Positions 11,026 to 22,866 of a DNA stretch of 64,000 nt are shown here, one piece after another. The notes under the pieces were generated by a model. That model did no database searches, was not told the DNA's origin, and saw nothing but the letters and a program-made list of their open reading frames with translations. The stretch is from Arabidopsis thaliana (Eukaryota > Streptophyta > Magnoliopsida > Brassicales > Brassicaceae): NCBI RefSeq assembly GCF_000001735.4, contig NC_003071.7:18823443-18887442 (forward strand), read 5' to 3'. The position numbers and the translations under genes are program-made. Numbering within the stretch: the stretch's first letter is position 1; each line of letters begins with the position of its first letter.

Positions 11026-12687
11026 ATGGTGGAGGAGAAAACGGGAAACGTGACTCTACTTGATCAAACAGTTGAAGATTTGTTATTACAGGCACAAGAG
11101 CTTGTACCGATCGCTTTGTCCAAAGCAAGAACAGTGAAAGGTTTCTCAAGCAGATGGAGAGTGATCATTTCAAGATTAGAGAAGATACCGACATGTTTAT
11201 CGGATTTGTCTAGCCATCCTTGCTTCTCTAAGCACACTCTATGCAAAGAGCAACTTCAAGCAGTCTTAGAAACTTTGAAAGAAACCATCGAGCTCGCGAA
11301 TGTTTGCGTAAGTGAGAAGCAAGAGGGGAAATTGAAGATGCAGAGTGATCTAGATTCTCTATCTGCGAAGATTGATCTTAGCTTGAAAGATTGTGGATTG
11401 CTAATGAAAACAGGTGTTCTTGGAGAAGTTACGAAACCTTTATCTTCTTCGACTCAAGACTTGGAAACGTTCAGCGTTAGAGAATTGCTTGCTCGGCTTC
11501 AGATAGGTCACTTGGAGTCTAAACGCAAAGCGCTTGAGCAGCTCGTCGAGGTAATGAAAGAAGACGAAAAGGCGGTTATAACCGCTCTAGGCCGTACCAA
11601 CGTCGCGTCTTTGGTGCAGCTTTTGACGGCTACCTCGCCTAGCGTAAGGGAAAACGCGGTGACTGTGATCTGCTCTCTAGCGGAATCAGGCGGATGCGAA
11701 AACTGGCTTATCTCTGAGAACGCATTGCCTTCATTGATAAGGCTACTAGAATCAGGAAGTATTGTTGCTAAGGAGAAAGCGGTTATTTCGTTGCAGAGAA
11801 TGTCTATTTCATCAGAGACATCGCGTTCAATTGTTGGTCACGGCGGGGTTGGTCCGTTGATCGAGATTTGCAAAACAGGGGACTCTGTTTCTCAATCCGC
11901 TTCTGCTTGTACTTTGAAGAACATTTCCGCTGTGCCTGAAGTAAGACAGAATCTAGCGGAAGAAGGAATCGTGAAAGTGATGATTAACATACTTAACTGC
12001 GGAATCCTATTGGGATCTAAAGAATACGCAGCGGAATGTCTTCAGAATCTCACTTCAAGCAACGAAACTCTTCGAAGATCGGTTATATCAGAGAACGGAA
12101 TACAAACTCTGCTCGCTTACTTAGACGGTCCTCTTCCTCAAGAATCAGGAGTTGCAGCAATTAGGAATCTTGTTGGCTCTGTTTCTGTAGAGACTTACTT
12201 CAAGATAATCCCAAGTTTAGTCCATGTTCTTAAATCAGGTTCAATCGGAGCTCAGCAAGCGGCTGCGTCAACTATTTGCAGGATTGCTACCTCAAATGAG
12301 ACAAAGAGAATGATCGGTGAATCAGGTTGTATCCCGTTGTTGATAAGAATGTTGGAGGCGAAAGCGAGTGGAGCTAGAGAGGTTGCTGCTCAAGCTATAG
12401 CGAGTCTGGTTACGGTTCCAAGGAATTGCAGAGAAGTGAAGAGAGATGAGAAAAGTGTGACGAGTCTTGTGATGTTGCTTGAGCCGAGTCCGGGTAACTC
12501 GGCAAAGAAGTATGCGGTTTCGGGTTTGGCGGCTTTGTGTTCGAGCAGGAAGTGTAAGAAGCTGATGGTCTCACATGGAGCTGTTGGTTATTTGAAGAAG
12601 TTGTCGGAGTTGGAGGTTCCTGGTTCGAAGAAGCTTCTTGAAAGGATTGAGAAAGGGAAATTAAAAAGTTTCTTTAGTAGGAAGTAG
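11026..12687 (+). CDS. Armadillo-repeat protein
   Basis: A single coding exon gives 553 residues starting MVEEKTGNVTLLDQTVEDLL. The first about 200 residues are helical without repeats. From about 165 onward there is a run of armadillo-type repeats, for example ENAVTVICSLAESGG, AKEKAVISLQRMS and QQAAASTICRIATSNE, each ending in Leu/Ile/Ala-rich helices. The repeats fill the rest of the chain. No U-box, kinase or other catalytic domain is visible. It is presumably a soluble scaffold; partners are unknown. I recognise it as At2g45720 and assign no function. The frame stays open upstream of the ATG to 10807, but that part lies in a 5' UTR intron (10101-10989). Confidence 0.92.
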   Translation: MVEEKTGNVTLLDQTVEDLLLQAQELVPIALSKARTVKGFSSRWRVIISRLEKIPTCLSDLSSHPCFSKHTLCKEQLQAVLETLKETIELANVCVSEKQEGKLKMQSDLDSLSAKIDLSLKDCGLLMKTGVLGEVTKPLSSSTQDLETFSVRELLARLQIGHLESKRKALEQLVEVMKEDEKAVITALGRTNVASLVQLLTATSPSVRENAVTVICSLAESGGCENWLISENALPSLIRLLESGSIVAKEKAVISLQRMSISSETSRSIVGHGGVGPLIEICKTGDSVSQSASACTLKNISAVPEVRQNLAEEGIVKVMINILNCGILLGSKEYAAECLQNLTSSNETLRRSVISENGIQTLLAYLDGPLPQESGVAAIRNLVGSVSVETYFKIIPSLVHVLKSGSIGAQQAAASTICRIATSNETKRMIGESGCIPLLIRMLEAKASGAREVAAQAIASLVTVPRNCREVKRDEKSVTSLVMLLEPSPGNSAKKYAVSGLAALCSSRKCKKLMVSHGAVGYLKKLSELEVPGSKKLLERIEKGKLKSFFSRK

Positions 12688-13076
12688 AAGAAAATGAAGC
12701 AACGTGGTATATATATAATGTACTTGATATGTTTCATAATCTGTATGAAACTTAGCCAATGATATCTTGTTTGGTGACCGTATCCGTATGTATAATAATG
12801 TATTTTGTAATGCTTTCAAATGATCGGATGCACTAATCATCCAAAAATAGTTCAAGCGTATCAGACTATCAGTCTTCAGGTGTGGTCATACAAAACCATC
12901 AAGAAAATTAGAAGGTAAATGCTAGTATTAACTTCAAATATCCGTCAAAATTTTCAATTATTTTCAGTGTTCTCATAATCTAAGCCCTTAATGTTACAAC
13001 AACAAAACAACCAGAAAGACGTTGTGAAAGAAAAGACCAAACATCAAACCACAGTTTCTGGTTATGAAAACAACAG
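12688..13076. other. Convergent 3' regions of the ARM gene and TRM6
   Basis: AT-rich 389 bp between two stop codons. No ORF or RNA gene was seen. Confidence 0.5.
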
Positions 13077-15681
13077 TCAAGTGGTAGAGATTCTGATGCC
13101 ACTCAGAACATAGCCTCCAAAAGAACTCATCTGCATGTGAGGGTGAGATCTTGAAGGAAGCACCTGCATTTTAAATATACATATATCATTCAACACACTT
13201 CTTGATGATCTAGTGAGATTATTATAACACACACACAAAATAAAAAAATTGAGAATATTATCAGACCTGATATTCGCGTAGCCATGGTTCTGTTATTTGC
13301 AGATTGATCGCCATTTTACCCTGTTGAAGCTTGTGCATACATGTCGCCAGCGGCTGTAATAATTATTATGAGAGTTTGTTTATTACTACCAAATATAATG
13401 AAAAGCTTTGAACAAGTTCACTTAGCTATAGGTCTACTGTATCTAGCCTAAAGACCAAATGAAGCAGATTAGAGCTATTCTAACTTGGTTAGAGAGCAGT
13501 TAGTAATAGTTTTCTTCTAACGACATACCTGTAAATACTGATGATATATTGCAAAAGGAGCAGAGTAGGACAGTAGTGGCAATACATCCTTAGCTACGAT
13601 CCATGGGTCTTGGTCTTGCGCAGCCATGATTAGACTGCAAATCAGACAATTATATTTAAGTGATGAGCCAAACCATTTTCATTCACAGGAACACTTATAT
13701 TACTTACTTACCTCGAAAAACCGTTTTCTTGCCACATCTCTATTGTTTCTTTTGAAGCTTTGGCTCCAGCTTTTGCGGCTTTGATAATTTTGCTCTCTGG
13801 TACAACAATATCTACTACTCCAGCCTCAGTTGTCACAGATATTTCTTCAACCATAACATCAGATGTAGCTGTTTCCTGCATTTTTCAGTTAAAACCTTCT
13901 GTTACAATCACAATATATTTCTCAAATAAAGACTCAAGTGAAACAGTATAGGTTGGCAACTTGCATTAATATTGTTCTCAGCTTTGCAAACTCCTTCTTG
14001 TTGATTGTTTCCTTCAGTAGACGCAGTTTTGGCTGACGAGAGCTCGTTTATCGATGACTGCACGATCCTACACATAAGAAAAGGAACACATAAATGTCAA
14101 TTACAGTTACATCATATAGAACGGCTACAATTAGAGAGGCTAGAGAGAAAAGAAAAAAAGACTAGGGAGACCAATCGAACATACCTCTTTAAAACCTTGT
14201 CACTAAAGTTGAACATCCTTACCATCTCCACAGGATAAGGAGAACTTCCCTTATATGTATTGCAAACATAACCAGTGCCTGTTAAAAGGAATATATACAT
14301 ATAAGACACACAGATAAATATGCAGTGGTCTTATTAATGTGATGTAGGATTGCAAAAAGCTATATACCTCCTAATCTTTCAGCCACTGCACCAGTGACAA
14401 GGCCACCAACCATATCCACCACAAGCACATCCGAGTATGCAGTGACATTAGCCATCGTTAACAGAAGAGATAACGCATCTACTCGTAAGAATCTACAACA
14501 CACAAAAAAAAAAGATATACAGAACCATCAATACATAATTCAATCTCAACAGAGAAAAAAGGATTCAGGATCTTCAGAATACACAAGTAAAGAAAACAAA
14601 CAAAGTGTACTTACCCAATTCTGGCTGGGTATTTCTTGAAATAAGCTTCACATATACTGTTAAACATAAAGAGATCCATCCATAAGAGAAACGGAAGAAG
14701 TCAGAAAAAAAAAAGACAGAAAAAAACCGAACAAATAAATACCTTCGAGCAAAAGGCCGTCGAAGAAGCAGCTTTGGTGCATATTTCTTCTGCTTTTTAA
14801 GCTTATATTTTTCCTACAAAGAGGTAACAAGAAAAATCAACTATATGTCTCCCAAACTTTCAAAAGTAGAAGCAGAGAGATTCATTAACAATATAAATAC
14901 ATTACCTGAGACAACTGAAACTTCTTATCAAAAGTTTTGCTGTTTGCAATTAGAGCTTCAATAATTTCATCCCCTTTTGCACCCTCTCTACTCATAAAAG
15001 AGAAAAACGTTACCAAATCTTCCAATGTACGCATTCAATATAATAAACACAGACGATATAAAGAATTCTTCTAACCTCCGCATAGCTTCAATTTCTTCAC
15101 CAGTAAGATTCTGAGCTTCATTATTGTCGACGATTTCTCGATTATCTCTCGAATCGTCCATAACATTATTACTGTTACTTTCTGTGTAAGCAAACATCAA
15201 TTAGACCAAATTCAATCCATCTATAACCAATTTACAAAAACTCAGTTTCTTTTGTATTCAGTATAGAGGATAATGTGAATTTGGTATTCAATAATAACAA
15301 ACCTTGTTTAATGGGAAGAATGCGAGAGAGGAAAGAACCATCTTCTCCGGTTTCGACTTGGAACAGAGATCCAAACGGAGCTCCGATCAATGGCTTTAAA
15401 GAATAATTCTTATTCCCAATTTTTAATATACTGCAAGAAGAGGGAGAGAAAAGAATCAAAAAAAAAATTAAAAACAATAGAATTGAGGATGAGAATCAAT
15501 CTGGATAAATTAAGATATTGAGGAAGAAGACGCACGCGCCACTAGATAAACGAGCGAAGACGAGACGGTCACCATCGTTGATGTCGAGCAGAACGCTGCA
15601 ACCTTCGCAAGCAAATCTGGGATTTGGATCTTGAGGCTTTTTATCCTCCGACATGACTGTCTGATCCTTATTGAGTTCCAT
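13077..15681 (-). CDS. TRM6: tRNA (adenine-58-N1) methyltransferase non-catalytic subunit
   Basis: Thirteen exons (15681-15536, 15430-15303, 15181-15076, 14987-14906, 14813-14743, 14656-14615, 14492-14368, 14278-14185, 14067-13965, 13875-13712, 13634-13529, 13353-13267, 13163-13077) give 446 residues. The family (TRM6/GCD10, once annotated as eIF3 gamma) pairs with catalytic TRM61 to make m1A58 in tRNA, including initiator tRNA-Met, in the nucleus. Visible features are an RFACEGCSVLLDINDGDRLVF N-terminal region, basic KLKKQKKYAPKLLLRRPFARR, and a Rossmann-like DVLVVDMVGGLVTGAVAERLG where a S-adenosylmethionine-binding loop is degenerate, as expected for the non-catalytic partner. Intron 9 (13964-13876) starts with GC, not GT: only the GCAAGT donor keeps the frame. 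The start at 15681 is the first ATG; a second in-frame one lies nine codons later. Confidence 0.92.
13876..13964 (-). other. TRM6: GC-AG intron in TRM6
   Basis: On the minus strand the exon ends AATATTAAT and the intron reads GCAAGTTGCC...AATGCAG. The only nearby GT, four bases further in, would add 4 nt and shift the frame of exon 10. The site fits the rare GC-AG class spliced by the major spliceosome. Confidence 0.85.
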
Positions 15682-16422
15682 CGAAACAAGAAGAGACTGC
15701 AGTTATGTTTGGTTAGTTTTCAGTTTCTGATTACAAATAAAGTGAATGGCGGATTAGTAAGTAAAACCCTAACTACACGACTAAAGGTTTTGTCGGTTAA
15801 ATAAAGAGCGGTTTAAATGTTAATAATTAAGGCCAAGGTTAGAGCCCATTTAGGTGAAACATTATTGGGCTTTAAGAGTGCTATTGCCCCAAATAAATGT
15901 AAAAAATCCACGTGGAATTTCAATCTTGTTGTCCTAGATATGTGTGCCACGTGGTTGGGACGCGCGAAATATCCTCAACTTCCGAAAGCAGAGTGGGAGA
16001 GGATGATCCAATGTGGTGTACACAGTACACATAAAAAGAGTCAACATGATCAACGGCTTAGAATGAAAGATTGAAGAGATGAGTGCGTTGACCCAACGAC
16101 GTGTTTTGTCTGTTTATCGGGAAACGAAGATGACCAAACAAGCCCTATCTCCGATTACACACACAATCAAAAGAAGATCAAGCCAAAAACAGAGGCATTG
16201 CGAATTTTAATTGATCACTCTCTCTCTCTATCTCTGTTCACACATCTCTCCCAAAGGTATTTCGAATCGAAATTCTTTTGATTTCTTTCTATGATTTGTT
16301 TACATTTTTTCGTGGTGTTCTTGATTTTTTTCTTTGATCAAAACTAGTAGAAATTTTCCAATTTCGTCCTGCCTTGTGATTAGTAGTAGATATTTTGGAA
16401 TTTGATTAGTAGGTAGAAGAAG
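15682..16422. promoter_or_regulatory. Divergent promoter between TRM6 and PEX11D
   Basis: Telo-box-like AAACCCTAAC near 15764-15773 serves the TRM6 side. AGCCCA and TGGGCT elements occur near 15843 and 15868. On the PEX11D side there is a C/T-rich leader and a likely 5' UTR intron 16257-16412 (CAAAG|GTATTT to TTAGTAG|GTAGAAG), with the ATG ten bases after it. Confidence 0.55.
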
Positions 16423-17660
16423 ATGGGGACGACGTTAGATGTATCAAGAGCAGAGCTAGCACTTGTGGTAATGTATTTGAACAAAGCAGAGGCAAGAGAT
16501 AAGTTATGCAGAGCTATACAGTATGGTTCCAAGTTCTTGAGTGGTGGACAACCTGGTACTGCTCAAAATGTTGACAAATCTACTAGCTTAGCAAGAAAAG
16601 TCTTCCGTCTTTTCAAGGTTAATCCTTTTGATTTTGATTAGAGTGTGTTTTTACCTCTTTGTTTAATTAACTAAATATTATCATTGTTGCAGTTTGTGAA
16701 TGACTTGCATGGTCTTATCAGTCCTGTGCCTAAAGGAACTCCTCTTCCTCTTGTTTTACTTGGAAAGGTAGGTGCTTTAGAGATCAAAGCTCAGAGTTCG
16801 TTTCGGTTTTATATCTTTGTTCTGTATCAATCTTTGTTGTTATTTTCAGTCGAAGAACGCACTTTTATCTACATTCTTGTTCCTGGATCAAATTGTCTGG
16901 CTTGGGAGATCAGGAATATATAAGGTGAGAGAGAGAGAGATCATCAAGTTTATGTTCCACTGGTGTATTCTAGTTTTGTGTGTTTGGCTAATGTCTTATA
17001 TGTGTTATCTCAACACAGAACAAAGAACGAGCTGAGTTACTTGGACGTATATCTCTCTTCTGCTGGATGGGATCTTCTGTCTGCACAACTTTAGTCGAGG
17101 TCCGCCTCTTCTTTCACTTTTCCGATCGATTCCTCATGTCATCTTGGCCTTTTTCGCCAGCTTATGTATCGGTTTTCACTGTTATCAGGTTGGTGAGATG
17201 GGAAGGCTTTCTTCATCAATGAAGAAGATCGAAAAGGGACTCAAGAATGGAAACAAGTATCAGGTAAAGTTTTCTTCTTTGTTAAGAAACTTCTAATTCT
17301 ACAAAATCTTATTATAAGAGACTCAATTCAAATTGTATAAAAATGTAGGATGAGGATTATCGTGCTAAGCTAAAAAAATCAAACGAGAGGTCACTTGCTT
17401 TGATCAAATCAGCTATGGACATTGTTGTAGCAGCTGGTCTTCTTCAGTTAGCTCCAACGAAGATCACTCCTCGTGTCACCGGAGCTTTTGGATTCATCAC
17501 CTCCATCATTTCTTGTTACCAGGTAACACTTGTTTCATCCACAAGACCTCACTTTCCAATTTCGTAACTTTCTTCTTCTGAATTCTGATATTTACATGAT
17601 TCTCATTGTTCTCCACAAACACAGTTGCTTCCGACACGCCCCAAGATCAAAACACCCTGA
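16423..17660 (+). CDS. PEX11D: Peroxin 11D, peroxisome proliferation
   Basis: Seven exons (16423-16617, 16693-16767, 16850-16924, 17019-17099, 17189-17263, 17349-17522, 17625-17660) give 236 residues starting MGTTLDVSRAELALVVMYLNKAEARDKLCRAI, of which the opening is diagnostic for plant PEX11c/d/e. All introns are phase 0. PEX11 proteins sit in the peroxisomal membrane and drive elongation before fission through an amphipathic helix near the N-terminus (here about residues 55-80). Hydrophobic stretches include ISLFCWMGSSVCTTLV and the C-terminal GAFGFITSIISCY. The C-terminus KIKTP is short, without the dilysine-type signal seen in some relatives. The second peroxin of this window (PEX16) lies 14 kb away. 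Convergence of name and sequence leaves little doubt; PEX11C and PEX11E are the closest paralogues. Confidence 0.95.
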
Positions 17661-19212
17661 AGTCAATCGAGGAAGCTGGTGTTAAGGAGAAAGTCATTTC
17701 AGAAAGTTTCTGTTCTTCTTATTATTAAGGAAATTCACTGCTGTTATAAAACATCGTATAAAATACTTATTTGCAGGAATTACGGTTATTATAAATTTAT
17801 GCCTCAGATTCTTGATACACAAGTTTCAATACTCAATAGTATTGCATTATTATGAGATGTTGTTTCTGCTACGCAATAACTAGAGGCAAAATCCAACTAC
17901 ATATATGTTTTGATCTGATTATTATAATAGACTTTGGGCTTCATTCCGCCTAAAGCTACAACTTGGAGTCTGAAGAGCATCCATGCATCGTGGAACGCTC
18001 ATTTTACACTGAATGCTATTTTTTATTAAATATGAAAATCCTCGATATTTTTCTATAAAAAAATATCTTGAAAGTTGTTGATAGGCCCATGCATGGATAC
18101 GAAGATTTTGGGAATTTAATTCCGAAATGTAAGATTTGGTTTGATTTTTTTGTTACATTTGTTCAAATTAGTTTTAGATTAAACTCTAAATTTAAATCAT
18201 AAGAAATCATCAATTTTACCTGGATAATCTTAACAACTTATCATTAAGATCTGTTATAATTATTAATTTGTAAACTTGAGTTAAGTTCGATAAAATCACT
18301 TCGGTTCCATTCGTTTCAAATGTTTCCAGTCCAATGTCATGGGTATTGTTTAGGTTAGGTGTAACTGTGTAAGGTACAAAATGTTGTTTGGATCAATTAA
18401 CGCAAACCAAACTCTCACTGCCTTTTACGATTCCAATGGCAATATACATTGCTTCTTTGGGATTTCTTCACAATCCCGCAAGGTTTAAACTTCCTCTGTC
18501 CAGTGTCCCCCCAAAAAAGTGCATATTACATTCCCATAACTGGCGTATATACAGAGCAACAGAGAATATCAGTTAAAAACGGTGTGAGCAAAAAGTGCTT
18601 CGGTTAAGTATTAAAATTGGTTCGAACCGGTGAAAAGTGCAATTGGGATTGCGTCTCTTTGCATCCAAAGGACCCAAACGGACCCCTCATCACCTATGTA
18701 TCAACCTTCACTCGCTTCACCGGAGCGTGCACTTTCACAAACGCGGATTCTCAAATCAATTTTACTTCTTTTTAAAATAATGTTAAAAGAATAAAAGATA
18801 TATTTCTCATAATACAATGCATGAATATACTACAAAATCCTTAATTTTCCTAATTTTCTAAAAGATAAAATCTAATAATTCGCTGAAAATGGAAAAGAAT
18901 AATATTTTGAACAAAATAATTTCCCCATTGTTGCCTATGACTAGCTCGCACGTTTTAAGCCTAATCTCTCACGAATACATAAAAATAAAATTAAAACTCA
19001 TTGACCCTTTGACCTTAAAGCGCGTACCTAACACTCGCTTCTATTTTCTCTCTTCCCTTTATATTACACCATCGAACCACTTCATATCAACCCTTGAAAA
19101 CTTCACTCGTCACACATTCGATTCTTTCATCGTTGTGTCTATTATAAATATATGTCAATTTGGTTTCTAAAAAATTCTACCATTGATTGATTGATTTTTT
19201 TTTCTTTAAGAG
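17661..19212. other. Intergenic gap before PMT16
   Basis: The first 200-300 bp carry the PEX11D 3' UTR. The rest is AT-rich promoter sequence of PMT16. Short open frames (18388, 18889) show no coding character. A 10-bp palindrome GGTTCGAACC near 18618 is the only structure seen. Confidence 0.45.
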
Positions 19213-21901
19213 ATGAATTTATTTACAAGAATCTCATCTCGGACTAAGAAGGCCAATCTTTACTACGTAACCCTAGTTGCTCTTCTCTGCATCGCTAGCT
19301 ACCTTCTCGGTATTTGGCAAAACACGGCGGTTAATCCACGCGCCGCCTTCGATGATTCAGACGGTACACCGTGCGAGGGATTCACCAGACCTAATTCTAC
19401 GAAAGATCTCGACTTCGACGCGCATCACAACATTCAAGATCCACCTCCGGTGACGGAAACCGCCGTTAGTTTCCCGTCGTGTGCCGCCGCGTTGAGCGAG
19501 CACACGCCATGCGAAGACGCGAAGCGATCGTTGAAATTCTCGAGGGAGAGATTGGAGTATAGGCAAAGGCATTGTCCCGAGAGAGAAGAAATCTTGAAGT
19601 GCAGAATTCCGGCGCCGTACGGTTACAAAACGCCGTTCCGATGGCCGGCGAGTCGTGACGTGGCGTGGTTCGCTAATGTGCCTCACACGGAGCTTACGGT
19701 TGAGAAAAAGAATCAGAATTGGGTCCGGTACGAGAATGATCGGTTTTGGTTCCCTGGTGGAGGTACGATGTTTCCACGTGGCGCTGATGCTTACATTGAT
19801 GATATCGGACGGTTGATTGATCTCAGCGACGGCTCTATCCGTACAGCCATCGATACCGGTTGCGGGGTACGTTCAAAATTCTCTTCACTCTAATTAAACC
19901 GAACCACCCGGTTCGATTTTATTATGCATATTCGTAATCTTTATTTTATTATATTTCAAATTTAAATAAAGAAAAAAATAGAAGATTTTCCGTCACCGAT
20001 TTGTTCAATCGAATAATCTGTTGGGACGTCAAATATTAACTAAAAAGATATATTCATGCATATCCATATCTAATCTAAATTCCATTTGATTAGTTTACTC
20101 TCATATAAGTGAACAATAATTAAAATTTGGAATTAGTGCATCACAATTTTGTAGATTCAATGTTAAAAATGAAAGCATATTGTTTCAACATTTTTGGTTT
20201 CTGAGTGTGACCCACTAAAGTCACCTAATCGTCTAATGTCACTGTTGACCTACTCATACTCTACCGTTAAACCTGTAAAGTTGAAAAAATAAACTAGTAG
20301 TTGAGTCAAAATGAAGAATATATTTTCTTGTCTCTTAGTTTGACTTCATTTGTCAAAACAAGAAAACCATATGTCTTTTTGAGTTTTATTGGTGTGATCA
20401 ATCAAATGTGTCTTTGGTTTTTCAGGTGGCTAGCTTCGGTGCATATCTTTTATCAAGAAACATTACAACGATGTCATTTGCACCAAGAGACACACACGAA
20501 GCTCAAGTCCAGTTCGCACTCGAGCGTGGTGTGCCGGCGATGATCGGAATCATGGCTACAATCCGCCTACCGTACCCTTCTAGAGCCTTTGATTTAGCAC
20601 ATTGCTCTCGTTGCCTTATTCCGTGGGGCCAAAACGGTTCGACTCTAAACCCTAAATAAGTAGGAGATTACTCCCTTTTGAGTTTTGAGTTCTAACACTT
20701 TGTGTTGTGTTGCAGATGGGGCTTACTTGATGGAGGTGGATAGGGTTTTAAGACCAGGAGGGTACTGGATACTTTCTGGACCGCCGATTAATTGGCAGAA
20801 ACGGTGGAAAGGGTGGGAACGGACCATGGATGATTTGAATGCAGAGCAGACTCAGATCGAGCAGGTCGCGAGAAGCTTGTGTTGGAAGAAAGTTGTTCAA
20901 AGAGATGATCTTGCTATTTGGCAAAAACCCTTTAACCACATTGACTGTAAGAAAACCAGAGAGGTTTTGAAAAATCCGGAGTTTTGTCGTCATGATCAAG
21001 ATCCCGACATGGCCTGGTAATCAATCAGTTTCTATATCTAAGATTTAGAAATGTTAGAATTTGGCTATAAATTTTGGAATGATTCAGGTATACGAAGATG
21101 GATTCTTGTTTGACACCATTACCTGAAGTTGATGACGCTGAGGATCTAAAGACGGTGGCCGGAGGGAAGGTAGAAAAGTGGCCGGCTAGATTAAACGCGA
21201 TTCCTCCGAGAGTAAACAAAGGCGCTCTCGAGGAAATCACACCTGAAGCTTTCTTGGAGAACACGAAACTGTGGAAACAGAGAGTTTCTTATTACAAGAA
21301 GTTAGATTACCAGTTGGGTGAAACCGGGAGATACAGAAACTTAGTCGACATGAACGCTTACCTCGGTGGATTCGCGGCGGCTCTAGCGGATGATCCGGTC
21401 TGGGTCATGAACGTTGTCCCGGTCGAGGCTAAGCTCAATACGCTCGGTGTCATCTACGAGCGTGGTCTAATCGGAACGTATCAAAACTGGTAAGTTTAAA
21501 CCAAACTTAAACTAAACCGGAATTTTTCTTGTGAAAGGATATGATTTACTCGGTTTTCCTTCTTTTTTGTTAGGTGTGAAGCCATGTCGACGTATCCAAG
21601 AACGTATGATTTTATCCATGCTGACTCGGTTTTCACATTGTACCAAGGTCAATGTGAACCGGAGGAGATATTGTTGGAGATGGACCGAATTCTTAGACCG
21701 GGTGGTGGTGTGATTATAAGAGATGACGTGGACGTTTTGATCAAGGTTAAGGAATTAACCAAAGGATTAGAATGGGAAGGTAGAATTGCTGACCACGAGA
21801 AGGGTCCTCATGAAAGAGAGAAGATTTACTATGCGGTGAAACAGTATTGGACCGTTCCTGCGCCTGATGAAGATAAAAACAACACTAGTGCTCTCTCCTG
21901 A
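19213..21901 (+). CDS. PMT16: Golgi methyltransferase of the QUA2/TSD2-like DUF248 family
   Basis: Five exons (19213-19866, 20426-20636, 20716-21016, 21088-21489, 21574-21901) give 631 residues. A basic N-tip is followed by one transmembrane segment at about 16-34 ([19 protein letters not shown]), so this is a type II membrane protein, with the catalytic part in the Golgi lumen. Family signatures are seen: PCxD-like Cys motifs, [27 protein letters not shown], the S-adenosylmethionine loop [15 protein letters not shown] split by intron 1, HCSRCLIPW, and the second-half [12 protein letters not shown]. Relatives in Arabidopsis (QUA2, QUA3) are thought to methyl-esterify homogalacturonan pectin. 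The substrate of this member is inferred. The symbol PMT16 is from memory. Length agrees with the family (about 590-680 residues). Confidence 0.93.
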
Positions 21902-22358
21902 TTTTTGAGTTTTTTTTTTCTTACAATGTTTTTTTTTTTTTTTTTCAATTTTTTATACAACAATAAATTCTCAATAATTGTTGTCATTATTCTTGTCTTA
22001 TGAAATAAACAAAAAATAGTTTTCCAGATCGATTGGTTTTTACAAAACGTATGGACCTCCTGCCCACCTCTGCTCTACCCCTTTTAGTTGGGGCTGCCTA
22101 CATAATTCTTTTTATAATTCCAAGTATGTTAAAGATCAATTATTATTATCATATGATGATGATCCACTGTATTTATGATTATGTAATTTTCTTTAACATG
22201 ATTCAAGTTTATTAAAAATTACAAAGCAAAAGAGCTAAAAATAAAAAATTTGTTTGAAAGCTATCACTACTTTATAAGAAAATCAAACCATATCAAATTA
22301 TCAATACTTTAGGTAATAGGTGCAAGGAACCTTCTTCTTCTCCCCGTTCTCATCTAGC
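21902..22358. other. 3' region of PMT16
   Basis: Contains long T runs (21908-21948) and AT-rich sequence. A short plus-strand frame at 22033 has no coding character. Confidence 0.4.
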
Positions 22359-22866
22359 TCATTGATTTCGGTCATATCCAAATACTAGAACAAATTCACA
22401 TCCGTTCTGGTCAATGTCTGTTGTGATCTCGCCAGGCATCTCAAACTTTTTCTTAATGGCTCTCAAACCCCTCTCGATGTATAGGCCATCAGCGGGTAGA
22501 AATTTGATAGGTCGCCTACCTTTGAGTTTCCGCTGGGGTATCTTGTATGCTCGTTCGAATGTTTGCTTGAGTAACGGCTTGTTGGTATTGAGGTATTGCC
22601 TTGTGAGAGGGAGTTTCTCATCATTTGAGTAGGATCTTGAGCCAAAATGAAATAAAGTAAAAGAACGATGATATTACATTGAAAATTTAATCAAATAGAT
22701 TTTTTTTAAAGGTTAAAGAACGATGGTACAAACATATATGTCATCCATTACCCATCTAAGTCTTTTATGGCCTACGAGTAGTTGAGGAACTAACCTCGTT
22801 CACAGCAAGAGTGATATTCTTGGCTGCTTGTCGAAAGAATGTTGATTTCCTAGCTAGATTGAGCAT
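22359..22866 (-). pseudogene. Decayed gene remnant of unknown family, at least two exons
   Basis: Two stretches read like coding sequence. Exon-like block 22866-22795 gives 24 codons (MLNLARKSTFFRQAAKNITL...), with an acceptor TTGTAG before it and a donor GAG|GTTAGT after it. Block about 22644-22359 gives about 95 codons ending at TGA, with segments such as RQYLNTNKPLLKQTFERAY, KIPQRKLKGRRPIKFLPADG and MPGEITTDIDQNGCEFVLVF. A T-rich tract ending CTCAAG precedes the second block. The phases do not match: block one ends in phase 0, while joining at that acceptor leads to an early stop. Upstream exons were not found. I therefore call it a remnant, but a mis-assigned splice site in a live gene is possible. 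The family was not recognised. Confidence 0.45.
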
